A DNA stretch of 28,103 nucleotides from Ruminococcaceae bacterium UBA1244. Lineage in GTDB: Bacteria > Bacillota > Clostridia > Oscillospirales > Acutalibacteraceae. The stretch is from positions 1 to 28,103 of the forward strand of contig DBWG01000159.1 of assembly GCA_002308635.1 (NCBI GenBank). Direction: 5' to 3'. Position 1 is the stretch's first letter. Every line of letters starts with the position of its first letter. Positions 7,154 through 16,600 of this stretch are shown here, in pieces. The notes under the pieces are model-generated. The model searched no databases and was not told where the DNA came from. It saw only the letters and a list, made by a program, of their open reading frames with translations. Made by a program: the position numbers and the translations under genes.

Positions 7154-8246
7154 CAAATTCTTCCTTTACTGCATCAAGTGCGACCTCGATGACCTTGTCC
7201 ATATCATAATATTTGTAGTGACCGAGACGGCCGCCGAAAATAACATCCGGAGTTTCGTCGGCAAGCTTTTTGTATTCTTCATAGAGCTTGTTGTTCTTGT
7301 CATTGTTTACGGGATAATATGGTTCAATGCCGGGCTTCCACTCAGAGGAATACTCCTTTGAAATGACGGTCTTTGGCTGAGTGCCGAACTCAAAGTGTTT
7401 GTGTTCGATAATTCTTGTATATGGAACTTCTCTTTCGGTGTAGTTCACTACGGCATTGCCCTGGAAATTGTCGGTATCGAGTATCTCTGTTTCAAAGCGG
7501 ACAGAGCGGTATTCAAGAACGCCAAGCTTGTAGTCGAAGAACTGGTCTATCTGACCTGTGAAAACAGTTTTCTTTACCTTATCGGCATTGGTTTTTATCC
7601 ATTCAAAATAGTCTGTGCTTGTCTTGACTTCTATGCCTTCAAGCATTTTTTCGATAATGGCAGTATAGCCGCCCATCGGGATACCCTGATATCTTGCATT
7701 GAAGTAGTTGTTGTCGAAGGTGAAGCGCAGAGGCAGTCTTTTGATGATGAATGAAGGAAGCTCTGTGCATGAACGTCCCCACTGTTTTTCGGTGTAGCCC
7801 TTGATGAGTTTTTCGTAAACGTCACGTCCGACAAGGCTGAGAGCCTGTTCTTCAAGGTTTTTGGGTTCTGTGATATTGAGGTCGGCGATCTGGTCAGCAA
7901 TTATTTTCTTAGCCTCAGCGGGAGTTTTGATGTTCCACATACGGCTGAATGTATTCATATTGAACGGAAGATTATACAGCTCGTCCTTATAGACTGCAAC
8001 AGGAGAATTGATATAGTTGTTGAACTCCGCAAAATTGTTGATATATTCCCACACGGTCTTGTTGTTTGTGTGGAAGATATGAGCGCCGTATTTGTGTACA
8101 TTTATACCTTCGATCTTTTCGCAGTAGATATTTCCGGCGACATGGTCTCTTTTGTCGATAACGAGGACTTTCTTTCCTTTTTTGTTGGCTTCATAGGCAA
8201 AGATCGCTCCGAACAGACCTGCGCCGACAACAAGATAATCGTACAT
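7146..8246 (-). CDS. glf: UDP-galactopyranose mutase
   Basis: A 366-residue flavoenzyme converting UDP-galactopyranose to UDP-galactofuranose in the cytoplasm. The start at 8246 (MYDYLVVGAG) is chosen because GTGAGG lies 9 bases upstream; an upstream in-frame GTG is part of that ribosome site. The FAD-binding GAGLFG is at residues 8-13, with YGAHIFHT at 53-60, YTEKQWGR at 151-158, KRLPLRF at 169-175, YRSVRFE at 246-252 and the C-terminal GGRLGHYKYYDMD at 338-350, all typical of bacterial Glf. It supplies the donor for the downstream transferase, whose start overlaps this stop by 8 bp, and follows the DUF4422 gene by 11 bp. Confidence 0.97.
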   Translation of the reverse strand: MYDYLVVGAGLFGAIFAYEANKKGKKVLVIDKRDHVAGNIYCEKIEGINVHKYGAHIFHTNNKTVWEYINNFAEFNNYINSPVAVYKDELYNLPFNMNTFSRMWNIKTPAEAKKIIADQIADLNITEPKNLEEQALSLVGRDVYEKLIKGYTEKQWGRSCTELPSFIIKRLPLRFTFDNNYFNARYQGIPMGGYTAIIEKMLEGIEVKTSTDYFEWIKTNADKVKKTVFTGQIDQFFDYKLGVLEYRSVRFETEILDTDNFQGNAVVNYTEREVPYTRIIEHKHFEFGTQPKTVISKEYSSEWKPGIEPYYPVNNDKNNKLYEEYKKLADETPDVIFGGRLGHYKYYDMDKVIEVALDAVKEEFGE

Positions 8247-8257
8247 AACACATAACC

Positions 8258-9151
8258 TCACTTTTTATTTTTTATTTTTCTGAGTATGCTCCGCCTTTTT
8301 GAGCCGGGCGGGGCAATGAAATACATTTTTTTGCTGAACGAAAGATTTCCGGCAGTAGCGCCGCCAAGCTTTGAAAAATGCGCACGGGGCAGTTCTGCCC
8401 AACGTATGTTTGTTTTATCCTTCAGGTAAGTCATATATATGCCGAAAAGCCTTTCGGCAAGCTTTCCCTGTTCACGGGGATAGAACATTCCGGCGGGCTT
8501 TCTTCTGTCATACTCGGACAGTATGGAAAACAGCCATTCGCTGTAATCGCAGAACATTTCCCTGTCCGCAATGAACATATTGCAAAAGTACGAATAACAG
8601 TCGCCGAGATATTTTCCGGCGCTTTCGTAATACAGCGGATATTTTTCCCTGATGATCTCACACAAAAGACCGAGATCGTCAAATTCTCTGCGGTCGGTGC
8701 GGTCATAGAATTCCGAGACAGGCATATAGATATTTTCGCCGAGAGGTGCAATAAAACGGTACTGCTGAAAAAGACGTTCAAGATTATTTTCTGTCAGTCC
8801 GATCTTATCAAGCGTTTTTTCATTGGGCGTTTCAAAAATCATGTAGGGACGCTTAGGCTTTTTTGAATTGTCATAGCAGAAAGGCTTATTGCCGGAAAAA
8901 TCAAAATAACGCCTCATGTGCATAAGACCGCCATAGTCAAAGCTCCGGTTCTTCCATGCCCAGTACTGAACGGTCAGCTCGCAGTACTGCGGATTTTTCT
9001 CAGAGATATTGTCTCCGGAGTCATCGCAGAGCGGGAGTTTTTTTGCCGTTTTATCATATAGTGCCGCACCTGCCGAAACAGGGACGATCAGACCGTTCCG
9101 GCACTTCGGGTCTGACCTGAAAGCGCTTACAAACAATTGTATATTTTTCAT
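8258..9151 (-). CDS. DUF4422 capsular/exopolysaccharide biosynthesis protein
   Basis: About 297 residues if translation starts at the ATG at 9151 (GGTAGG about 6 bases upstream). An in-frame ATG at 9163 is possible but would lie almost at the predicted transcription start. The family signature is clear: NISEKNPQYCELTVQYWAWK (48-67) and GLMHMRRYFDF (75-85). DUF4422 proteins occur in capsule and exopolysaccharide loci and are treated as putative glycosyltransferases; activity is rarely demonstrated. The C-terminus is Lys/Arg-rich. It is the first gene of the operon with glf and the GlfT2-like gene, so it probably adds another sugar to the same Galf-containing glycan. Confidence 0.88.
   Translation of the reverse strand: MKNIQLFVSAFRSDPKCRNGLIVPVSAGAALYDKTAKKLPLCDDSGDNISEKNPQYCELTVQYWAWKNRSFDYGGLMHMRRYFDFSGNKPFCYDNSKKPKRPYMIFETPNEKTLDKIGLTENNLERLFQQYRFIAPLGENIYMPVSEFYDRTDRREFDDLGLLCEIIREKYPLYYESAGKYLGDCYSYFCNMFIADREMFCDYSEWLFSILSEYDRRKPAGMFYPREQGKLAERLFGIYMTYLKDKTNIRWAELPRAHFSKLGGATAGNLSFSKKMYFIAPPGSKRRSILRKIKNKK
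9118..9131. promoter_or_regulatory. Candidate cre (CcpA) site
   Basis: TGAAAGCGCTTACA matches the classical cre consensus TGWAANCGNTNWCA at every position. It lies about 30-45 bp downstream of the predicted transcription start of the DUF4422-glf operon, within the first dozen codons. That is a position where CcpA acts as a roadblock in Bacillus-type systems. Presence of CcpA in this organism is assumed, not seen. Confidence 0.5.
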
Positions 9152-9168
9152 ACAGCCTACCATGTATC

Positions 9169-9197
9169 ATTATATCAAAAATATAGCCGGACTTCAA
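9169..9197 (-). promoter_or_regulatory. Promoter of DUF4422-glf-glfT2 operon
   Basis: Minus strand: -35 TTGAAG (9192-9197), 17-bp spacer, -10 TATAAT (9169-9174). The predicted start lies close to the upstream ATG at 9163, giving a very short leader. Confidence 0.7.
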
Positions 9198-9202
9198 CAG
9201 TT

Positions 9203-9238
9203 TTATGGAAGCACGGCAAATAACCTGTGCTTCCATAA
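9203..9238. other. Perfect 12-bp inverted repeat upstream of DUF4422 promoter
   Basis: TTATGGAAGCAC (9203-9214) and GTGCTTCCATAA (9227-9238) flank a 12-nt loop, just beyond the -35 element and 22 bp past the pheT stop. There is no T-run on the minus strand. It may be a non-canonical pheT terminator or an operator. Confidence 0.6.
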
Positions 9239-9260
9239 CTGCCGGAAAATGCAGCGGATA

Positions 9261-11633
9261 TCACTGCTGTTTTATAGTGACATTTTTTGTGCTGAGATTT
9301 GCGGTTATCTTGTCAATGATCTCCTGAACCTCTGCGGATGAGAGAGTTCTTTCATCGGATGAGAATACGAAACGAACAGTGATTCTGTGTACCTCGTCAG
9401 TGTCATAGGTATCGACTATTGATGCACCCTTGAGGATATCTTTTCCTTCGTTTGTCCAACATTCTTTAAGGTCGCCGTAGAGAGCGCCTTCGGGTATATC
9501 GAGGCTCAGGTCATACTCGATAGAAGGATACTTTGAAGGTTCGCTGTATACGATACCCTTGTCTTTTTCGGAAGCGAATGTGTCAACGTCTATTTCGGCA
9601 AAGACGATATTTGCCTTCTTGTCGATATTCTTACCGATAGTCGGGTGAACTATTCCGATAACGCCAAGCTCTTTGCCGTCAAGCAGGACGGTGTTGAGGT
9701 TTACGGGGTGTTCATAATCATGCTCTGCCTCTTTTGCGGCAAATGTCAGCTCGCTGTGCTTGATATCGAGTGCAAGAGAAGCAAGGATATCACGCAGACG
9801 GAAATACAGATCACGCATTGAAGTTGTCTTGCTGAAAAGGGTTATCGCAAGCTTCTTGTGTTCAACGCACATATTGTTCTCGTCAAGACCGTTTACAACT
9901 CTGCCGATCTCGAAAATGCCGAATTCGGGAGCGTAAGAAACGTTGCTCTTTACCTGACAGAGCTGATTCGGGATAATTGACTTTCTGAGAGTTTCGATAT
10001 TCGGATTGGTAGCATTTGCAAGCTTAACGTTATCTTCAATAGCGATGCCAAGCTCTTTCAGCTCATCGTTATATGCCCAGACGTAGGAATGAAGCTCGTG
10101 CAGGCTGTACTTCTTTACGAGCATATCCTTGATCTTTTCCTCGTTGTTCTTTACCTCAGTCATTCTGACGGGGTAAAGGGGAGAACGGGTAGTGTTTACT
10201 TCAAAGTTATCATAGCCGTAGATTCTTGTGATCTCCTCGATGATATCGGCGTTCATGGTAACATCCTTTGTGATTCTCCATGAAGGAACGTCAACGGTAT
10301 ATTTGCCGTCAGCATATTCAGCCTTGAAGCCGAGACTTGTAAGTGTTTTCAGGATAGTATCGCTGTCTATATTTATGCCTGTGTATCTGTCAACAAAATT
10401 CTGGTCGAAGTTAAGAGTTACAGGCGGGAATTTTACGGGATATTCGTCCGTAAGGCTTGAAACCACCTTTACACCGCCGTCATATTTTTTGAGCAGATAG
10501 AGGAAACGTCCGATAGCCGGAACAGTCATCTCAGGGTCAAGGCTCTTTTCGTAGCGCATAGAAGCGTCAGTTCTGTGAGTGAGGCGGACTGTGGACTTTC
10601 TTACGGAAGCGGCATCGAAGTTTGCGGATTCAAGAGTCAGGGTAGTTGTATCGTCAACTATTTCGGAATCAAGACCGCCCATAATGCCTGCGATAGCAAC
10701 GGGAGTGTTGTCGTTGCAGATCATAAGTGTATTTTCGTCAACATTTCTGTCAACGCCGTCAAGTGTACGGAAGGTAAACGGAGCGTCAAAACGCTTTATT
10801 CTTATCTTCTCGACTTTCCTTGCATCGAATGCGTGCATGGGCTGACCCATTTCAAGCATGAGGTAGTTTGTAAGGTCTGCAAGATAGTTTATAGCTCTCA
10901 TACCGCAGTAGAAAAGTCTTATGCGGATATTTACAGGGCTGACGCTGCGGCTGATATTTTCAACTTTGATAGTGCTGTAGCGTTTACAGAGAGTATCTTC
11001 TATTTTCATGTCTACCTGAGGAAGATCAGCGTATACAGAAAGGTCGTCTGTTTCAAGGGCTTTCAGTTCACGTCCTGCAAGAGCCGCAAATTCTCTTGCG
11101 ATACCGTAGTGACCCCAGAGGTCAGGACGGTTCGTAAGGCTCTTGTTGTCAACCTCAAAGATTATATCGTCAACGTCATATATTTTTTTGATATCCGTTC
11201 CGAGCGGTACATCATCGGTGATGTCCATAATGCCGGAATGATCGTCGCTGATGCCGATTTCGCTTTCGCTGCAGCACATACCAAAGGATGTGTAGCCTGC
11301 AAGGTCACGGGGAGTAATGGTTATTTCGCCGATCTTTGCGCCAAGCTGAGCAAAGGCTGTTTTCATGCCGACTCTTACATTCGGAGCGCCGCATACTACA
11401 TCGGTAAGCTCGCCGCTGCCTGTATCAACTTTAAGAAGATGGAGCTTCTTTGATTTCGGGTGTTCCTCGACTGATTTTATCTCGGCAACAACTATTCCTG
11501 AGATATCGCTGCCCTTGAAGAATATATCGTTTTCGACCTCTGCTGTTGAAAGGGAAAACCTGTGTATAAGATCGAGCTTGTCAAGTCCGCTGAGGTCAAC
11601 GAAGTCCTCGATCCAGTTCATTGATAAAAACAT
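9261..11633 (-). CDS. pheT: Phenylalanine--tRNA ligase beta subunit
   Basis: 790 residues, the normal bacterial length. GGGAGGAA precedes the ATG. Domains in order: N-terminal segment MNWIEDFVDLS; EMAP-like tRNA-binding domain (about 43-150, with VDTGSGELTDVVCGAPNV); B3/B4 editing-type domain (about 205-370, with MRAINYLADLTNYLMLEMGQPMH-type core); B5 domain (about 400-470, ending DVPSWR-ITKDV-DIIEEITRIYGY); catalytic-like core (480-690); and C-terminal ferredoxin-fold anticodon-binding domain (about 697-790). It forms the alpha2-beta2 enzyme with PheS that charges tRNA-Phe. It begins 15 bp after pheS and is presumably controlled by the same T-box. Confidence 0.97.
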   Translation of the reverse strand: MFLSMNWIEDFVDLSGLDKLDLIHRFSLSTAEVENDIFFKGSDISGIVVAEIKSVEEHPKSKKLHLLKVDTGSGELTDVVCGAPNVRVGMKTAFAQLGAKIGEITITPRDLAGYTSFGMCCSESEIGISDDHSGIMDITDDVPLGTDIKKIYDVDDIIFEVDNKSLTNRPDLWGHYGIAREFAALAGRELKALETDDLSVYADLPQVDMKIEDTLCKRYSTIKVENISRSVSPVNIRIRLFYCGMRAINYLADLTNYLMLEMGQPMHAFDARKVEKIRIKRFDAPFTFRTLDGVDRNVDENTLMICNDNTPVAIAGIMGGLDSEIVDDTTTLTLESANFDAASVRKSTVRLTHRTDASMRYEKSLDPEMTVPAIGRFLYLLKKYDGGVKVVSSLTDEYPVKFPPVTLNFDQNFVDRYTGINIDSDTILKTLTSLGFKAEYADGKYTVDVPSWRITKDVTMNADIIEEITRIYGYDNFEVNTTRSPLYPVRMTEVKNNEEKIKDMLVKKYSLHELHSYVWAYNDELKELGIAIEDNVKLANATNPNIETLRKSIIPNQLCQVKSNVSYAPEFGIFEIGRVVNGLDENNMCVEHKKLAITLFSKTTSMRDLYFRLRDILASLALDIKHSELTFAAKEAEHDYEHPVNLNTVLLDGKELGVIGIVHPTIGKNIDKKANIVFAEIDVDTFASEKDKGIVYSEPSKYPSIEYDLSLDIPEGALYGDLKECWTNEGKDILKGASIVDTYDTDEVHRITVRFVFSSDERTLSSAEVQEIIDKITANLSTKNVTIKQQ

Positions 11634-11648
11634 ATTTCTGTTCCTCCC

Positions 11649-12701
11649 TTATTCGTCGTCGGTAAACTGTGACAGTGATTTAAGGCTGCCGCTGTTAAGA
11701 TCTCTGATATCCTTTATTCCGTACTTCATCATAGCAAGTCTTGTAAGACCGAGACCGAAGGCAAAGCCTGTGTACTTATCGGGATCAATACCGCCTTCAC
11801 GCAGAACGTTGGGGTGTATCATTCCGCAGGGGCAAAGCTCCAGCCAGCCGCTGTGCTTGCATGACGGGCATCCTGTGCCTCCGCAGATAAGGCAGCTTAT
11901 ATCAAGCTCAAATCCTGGTTCGACGAACGGGAAGAAGCCGGGACGAAGCCTTACTTTGATATCCTTGCGGAAAACTTCTGAAAGCATAGTTTTCATAAAA
12001 TAGATAAGGTTGGAGATAGAGATATCCTTGTCTACCATCATGCCTTCCATCTGGAAGAAAGTGTTTTCGTGGCAGGCGTCAGTAGCCTCGTTACGGAAGC
12101 AGCGTCCGGGGAAGATGGCACGGATAGGAGTGCCGTTTTCGATAAGAGCCGGACCGTACTTTCTGAGGATAGCATTCTGAGCGGCAGATGTCTGGGTCTT
12201 GAGGAGCTGACCGTTTTCAAGATAATATGTGTCCTGCATATCTCTTGCGGGATGGTGCTTGGGGATATTGAGCGATTCAAAGCACTCATAGTCGGTTACG
12301 ACTTCGGAATAGTCCTCAACGGTAAAGCCCATTGACTTGAATATAGTTTCGCACTGTCTCTGTACCAGTGTTATCGGGTGATATGAACCGCAGGAGCAGT
12401 TTGCCGGAGTGGAAATATCGAACTTCGGCATAGACTTTATTTCAAGCTCTGTCTGCTTCTTTTTCAGTTCGGCAGTTTTTTTGTCGATCTCGGCAGCGGC
12501 AAATTCCTTCAGTTTGTTGACATCTGCACCGAAAGCCTTTTTCTGTTCAACACCCAGATCCTTCATTCCTTTGAGAAGTGCGGTGATGCTTCCCTTTTTT
12601 CCGAGAAAGCCGACTCTGATGCCGTCAAGATCAATAAGATCTTTTGTTTTTGAAAGCTTTGCTTCAAATTCGGATTTCAGTTTTAAAATTCTCTCGTCCA
12701 T
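11649..12701 (-). CDS. pheS: Phenylalanine--tRNA ligase alpha subunit
   Basis: 350 residues with the start at ATG 12701, where GGAGG lies 6 bases upstream; the open frame extends further up into the T-box leader but has no family similarity there. An N-terminal coiled coil (about 1-90) binds tRNA. Class II motif 2 is GRCFRNEATDACHE (199-212) with FFQMEG (215-220), and motif 3 is GFAFGLGLTRLAM (312-324). A Cys-rich CxxCGGxGCPSC element (270-281) sits between motifs and looks zinc-binding; this insert is also known in other Firmicute PheS proteins. It catalyses ATP-dependent phenylalanylation of tRNA-Phe with PheT. Confidence 0.97.
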   Translation of the reverse strand: MDERILKLKSEFEAKLSKTKDLIDLDGIRVGFLGKKGSITALLKGMKDLGVEQKKAFGADVNKLKEFAAAEIDKKTAELKKKQTELEIKSMPKFDISTPANCSCGSYHPITLVQRQCETIFKSMGFTVEDYSEVVTDYECFESLNIPKHHPARDMQDTYYLENGQLLKTQTSAAQNAILRKYGPALIENGTPIRAIFPGRCFRNEATDACHENTFFQMEGMMVDKDISISNLIYFMKTMLSEVFRKDIKVRLRPGFFPFVEPGFELDISCLICGGTGCPSCKHSGWLELCPCGMIHPNVLREGGIDPDKYTGFAFGLGLTRLAMMKYGIKDIRDLNSGSLKSLSQFTDDE

Positions 12702-12733
12702 AATAACCTCCATAATATTTAATGACCGGACCA

Positions 12734-12978
12734 CAAAATAAAACGTCCCTGCGCAATAAACGCAGGGACGAAAAGTTCCGTGGTACCACCCTGATTTCCG
12801 TAAAAATACGGACACTCAACAGCGTATAACGGCGCCGCCCGTCACAGCTTACTGCTATTTCAGCCGTGCCACTCGGAAGTGAACTTCACTGTACTGATGT
12901 CAGCCGCTTCCAGCCAAAGGCGGCACTCTCTTTAAACATCCCGCACAGCTACTCTCTTCGTTATTGTGTTATAACATG
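12734..12978 (-). ncRNA. T-box leader (tRNA-Phe sensing) of pheST
   Basis: On the minus strand the transcribed leader holds the conserved T-box antiterminator core, AGGGTGGTACCACGG (12778-12792). It is followed by a terminator, CGTCCCTGCG / CGCAGGGACG (12744-12753, 12761-12770), with a TTTTATTTTG tail. Upstream lie stem I elements; a UUC triplet at 12881-12883 in the GAAG-UUC-AC context is the likely Phe specifier. Uncharged tRNA-Phe should bind and favour antitermination, so pheST expression rises when phenylalanine is short. Confidence 0.93.
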
Positions 12979-12984
12979 TATCCT

Positions 12985-13014
12985 ATTATAACACACTCCA
13001 TACAAAAAAAGCAA
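12985..13014 (-). promoter_or_regulatory. pheST promoter
   Basis: Minus strand: -35 TTGCTT (13009-13014), 18-bp spacer, extended -10 TGTTATAAT (hexamer 12985-12990), immediately upstream of the T-box leader. Confidence 0.65.
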
Positions 13015-13057
13015 GAGTTTCATAAACAAATGCGCCGGACACGGGAAAGCAGTGAAT

Positions 13058-13324
13058 TTATCTTGTTCTGAATGAATACTCATCCTCTGTGACGGGGATA
13101 GTACTGCAATCCATTTTTTCTATAGAAATATATGTACCCCGCTGAATTGCTATGATGACGTTATCGATCTGCCTTTCCTCGCCCTGTATCTCCATTGATA
13201 CTGAACCGTCATACTCGTTTTTTACCCATCCTGTACATCCGTATAGGTCGGCAGCATGTTTCGCACGGTATCGGAACCCGACACCCTGCACCCAACCGTA
13301 AAATCTTATCCTCTTTCTTATCAC
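13058..13324 (-). CDS. acyP: Acylphosphatase
   Basis: 88 residues if started at GTG 13324, which has AGGCGG about 8 bases upstream and gives the usual family length; a longer TTG start at 13363 is less likely. It contains the family signatures GWVQGVGFRYRA (10-21, catalytic Arg18 in QGVGFR) and GWVKNEYDGSV (32-42, catalytic Asn36). Acylphosphatases hydrolyse acyl-phosphate bonds such as that of 1,3-bisphosphoglycerate in the cytoplasm; the physiological substrate in bacteria is uncertain. It is a single gene on the minus strand between the pheST promoter and the phosphoesterase gene. A clear promoter was not found. Confidence 0.93.
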   Translation of the reverse strand: MIRKRIRFYGWVQGVGFRYRAKHAADLYGCTGWVKNEYDGSVSMEIQGEERQIDNVIIAIQRGTYISIEKMDCSTIPVTEDEYSFRTR

Positions 13325-13660
13325 AGCATACACCGCCTTTTGTTTGTATAATAGCTTCCGCAAAGCTATAACAATTATAATATGACAGGACGTGTCTTTC
13401 CATTTGTTTTAAGATAATCTCTGATCTGCACATAAAAAACAGTGATTTTTTGTTGATAATGATATTGAGCTGATGCAAATGTTAATACGGAAACTTTTGG
13501 ATATGCAAAAGTGACAAAATATATACTTCTTGCTTGAAATAGAGTAAAAAATATACTATAATTATTAACATAGACGGCGTGAATATATTCTTTTGATACA
13601 TTTTAAAAGTGTATATTTCCGAACGGCACGTATATAACATTCAACGAAAGGAATGATCGT
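13325..13660. other. Intergenic region between acyP and phosphoesterase gene
   Basis: About 335 bp without a convincing gene. It holds the phosphoesterase promoter (13534-13562), an inverted repeat ACTTTTG-N6-CAAAAGT at 13493-13512 about 21 bp upstream of that promoter, and an imperfect palindrome ATACATTTTAAAAGTGTAT (13596-13614) in the leader. Confidence 0.6.
13534..13562 (+). promoter_or_regulatory. Promoter of secreted phosphoesterase gene
   Basis: -35 TTGAAA (13534-13539), 17-bp spacer, -10 TATAAT (13557-13562). The leader is about 90 nt. Confidence 0.75.
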
Positions 13661-16600
13661 ATGAGTACCAAAAAATCATCAAGACTATTGACGCTTCTGC
13701 TTACCGGCTCACTTGTTCTTACGGCTGCTATTGCTTCCGGCAGCACTGTATATGCAGAAACAGCAGCAACCCAGCAAACTCGGCAGCTTGTGCCGGGTGA
13801 ATCATCAGGCAGCATCAACTACAGTTTTTCCGGAACATCCAAGGATAAGGCGGGATATGCCGAAGGAACTATCACACTCAAAGCCGACAAAGCAGCAACC
13901 TACAAGCTCTACTGGTCGGATGATACCAAAGCTCTTGACGGGTTCTATCCCATTGATGAGCTGACACTGAAATCAGGCGAAAGCAAGTCTGTAAAAATGG
14001 GCTATCACACCGCTATACCTGCCGGAGCAACAAAGATCATCGCAACATCAGGTTCGCTCTTTGCGGCAGATGCCTATACCGTATATGACATTCCCGAATA
14101 TAAGCGTCTCTCTGCCGCAAGCGGAAAGCTCCTTTATACGTTCAGCACGTTTTCGGATGTCCATATCGACAAGGGCAGTCTCTGGTATGTGAATGCGGAA
14201 ACAAATCTGAAACAGGGTCTTGCATACAGCGTCAAGAACGATGCAGATTATATCGTGATCTCAGGCGACTGCGTAACTAACGATTCCGGTCCCGATAAGG
14301 AATGGAACGCCTACAACAAGATACTCAGCAAGAGCGACTTTGTAAATCCTATATGGGAATCCGACGGCAACCATGATATGCGTCAGGGAGTTTCAAGCGG
14401 ACTCAAATCCTTTATGAAGGGCTCCGGAACCGACGGCTCAGACAGCGGAAAGCCGTATTTCTACAGGGTCGAAGAAACTACGGGCGACCTGTTCATCTTC
14501 ATGGCTCTTGAGCTGAACAAATCTCCGAATCAGGCTGAGGAATTCTCAGATGAACAGATGGCATGGGCAGCAAAGCTTATTGAAGAAAACTATCAGGACT
14601 ATAACATCTTCCTTATCCAGCATTCACCCATCAAGGGATACGGTGCAGGCGACAGGATGAGCAAGCCCTATTACAGCGGAATGCTCAATCAGGACCATAA
14701 ATCCACACAAAAATTCAAAAAGCTTCTTCAGGATTATCCGAATGTCGTTTTCCTTTCCGGACACACACATGAAGATTTTGTAATGGATTACAACTACTTC
14801 GACGACGGCGGCAATGCAGCCCACATGATACATACACCTTCTCTTGCAGGTTCAACGATGCCGGATTCAAGCGATACAAAGCTTGAAAGGAACGGAGGAA
14901 AGGGCTTCCATTCACAGGCATATTTCACAGAGGTCTATCAGAATGAGATAGTTTTCTATGGAGTGAATATCCTGAAGGAACTCAGATATCCGAAATATAC
15001 CTACATAATGGAAGGTTCACGCACATCCGAATCTCCGATAAGCCTTCCTGCACCGCCCCGTCCGCTTAAAAATAATATCGTTGATATTACAAGCGAGCTT
15101 TCCAAGGCTTCCTATGTCCTTTCGGAATACTATCTCTATGCTTCATACGACAGCTATCAGTACCTCAAAAATTATTATTATCAGTACAAGGATAAGACTA
15201 CAGCCGATGAAAGCATTATTGATGAATTTGAGGACAGGATCGCCGCTCTCTCAAAATATACGGGCGATATCGGTTTCTATACGCTCTATAAGGATTATTA
15301 TTTCGTCAACAATAATGACTGGAGCAATGTTTATCTCTATGCCTGGAGCGGTTCGACCTCAAATGCTTCGTGGCCGGGAGTAAAGCTCAGCAAAACAGGA
15401 ACACTGGATAATAAGAATGTTTACAAAATATCCTTCAATACGGCAGGCGAATACAAAAACATCATCCTGAACAACGGAAGCAATTCAAAGCAGACAGTGG
15501 ATATTTCACTTCCGGGCTGTAAGTACAACGGCTTTAAGCTCAACGGTACAGATAACGGAAAATATAAAGTGTCCAACTTCAAGTATGAAACAGGCACCGA
15601 AGAGGAAGAAGAGGAAGAAGACCCCAAGCCTGAAAACGACCGCTATGCCCTTCTTTATTATGTAAGCGGAGTTCATGGCTGGGACAAAACCGATACATTC
15701 CTTAAAAAGGACGGCAGCGTCTACAAACTGACCTATACCCAGACCAGCGAAAATAATTTCAGTTTCAGCCTGTATGACAAATCCGAAGGAAAATATTACA
15801 GCCTGACAGAAAGCCTGAAATTCACTTATGAAAAAGGTCTTGTAAAAGAGGCGGTTCTTTCAAAGCAAAGCTCAAGAGGCAAGAGCGTTACTGTCTATGG
15901 AATGAATAAGGATGTCGTTATAAATATCGAATACGATCCGTCATCCAAAAATCTGAAAGTTATCTGCGGTATGCAGGCTGCTGCGGCTCTCAGCAATACA
16001 TCCGAAATTTCGGAGGAAACTCTGAAAATAGGAGGAACAGTTACCGTAAAGGCTTCATCGGAAGGCGGCAGCGGAGAATATACCTATGCCGTATCCTACA
16101 AAAAGGCTTCATCCGAAAACTGGACATTGGTACAGGATTTCAGCACGAATGATACCGTGACCATCAAACCCGCAAAGGCTCTCAGATATGACATTCTTGT
16201 TCAGACTAAGGACGAAAGCGGAAAGGTGGATGAAAAGATATTATCTGTAAATGTATTTGATGTATTGAAAAACACATCAACTGTTGCATCAGAGAATATC
16301 GGTTTCGGAGACACAGTTACTGTCAATGCAAGAGCTTCGGGCGGTCTCGGAGAATATACATACGCTGTATATTACAAAAAATCGACCTCCGACAAATGGA
16401 CAAATATCCAGAAGTTCTCCGAAAATGCCTGTGTTGCCTTCAAGCCCGCTGCGGCGGTCTCCTATGACGTTATGGTCAAGGCGCAGGACGAAAGAGGCGT
16501 TATCGTCAAGAAGGTCATCACCGTCAATGTAACAAAGCCTGAGAATACTTCGGAACTCGTTTCGGATACCGTAAGCTTCGGAAGCACGATCGACATTAAC

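Noticed and set aside
10575..11453. 292-codon open frame antisense to pheT
   Set aside because: Shadow of a highly conserved gene; no ribosome site and no family features.
11365..12003. 212-codon open frame antisense to the pheT/pheS junction
   Set aside because: Spans two conserved genes on the other strand; no start signal.
12269..12281. Possible novelty of a Cys-rich insert in PheS (sequence lies at about 11859-11895)
   Set aside because: The CxxCGGxGCxxC insert is known from PheS of other Firmicutes, so it is not new.
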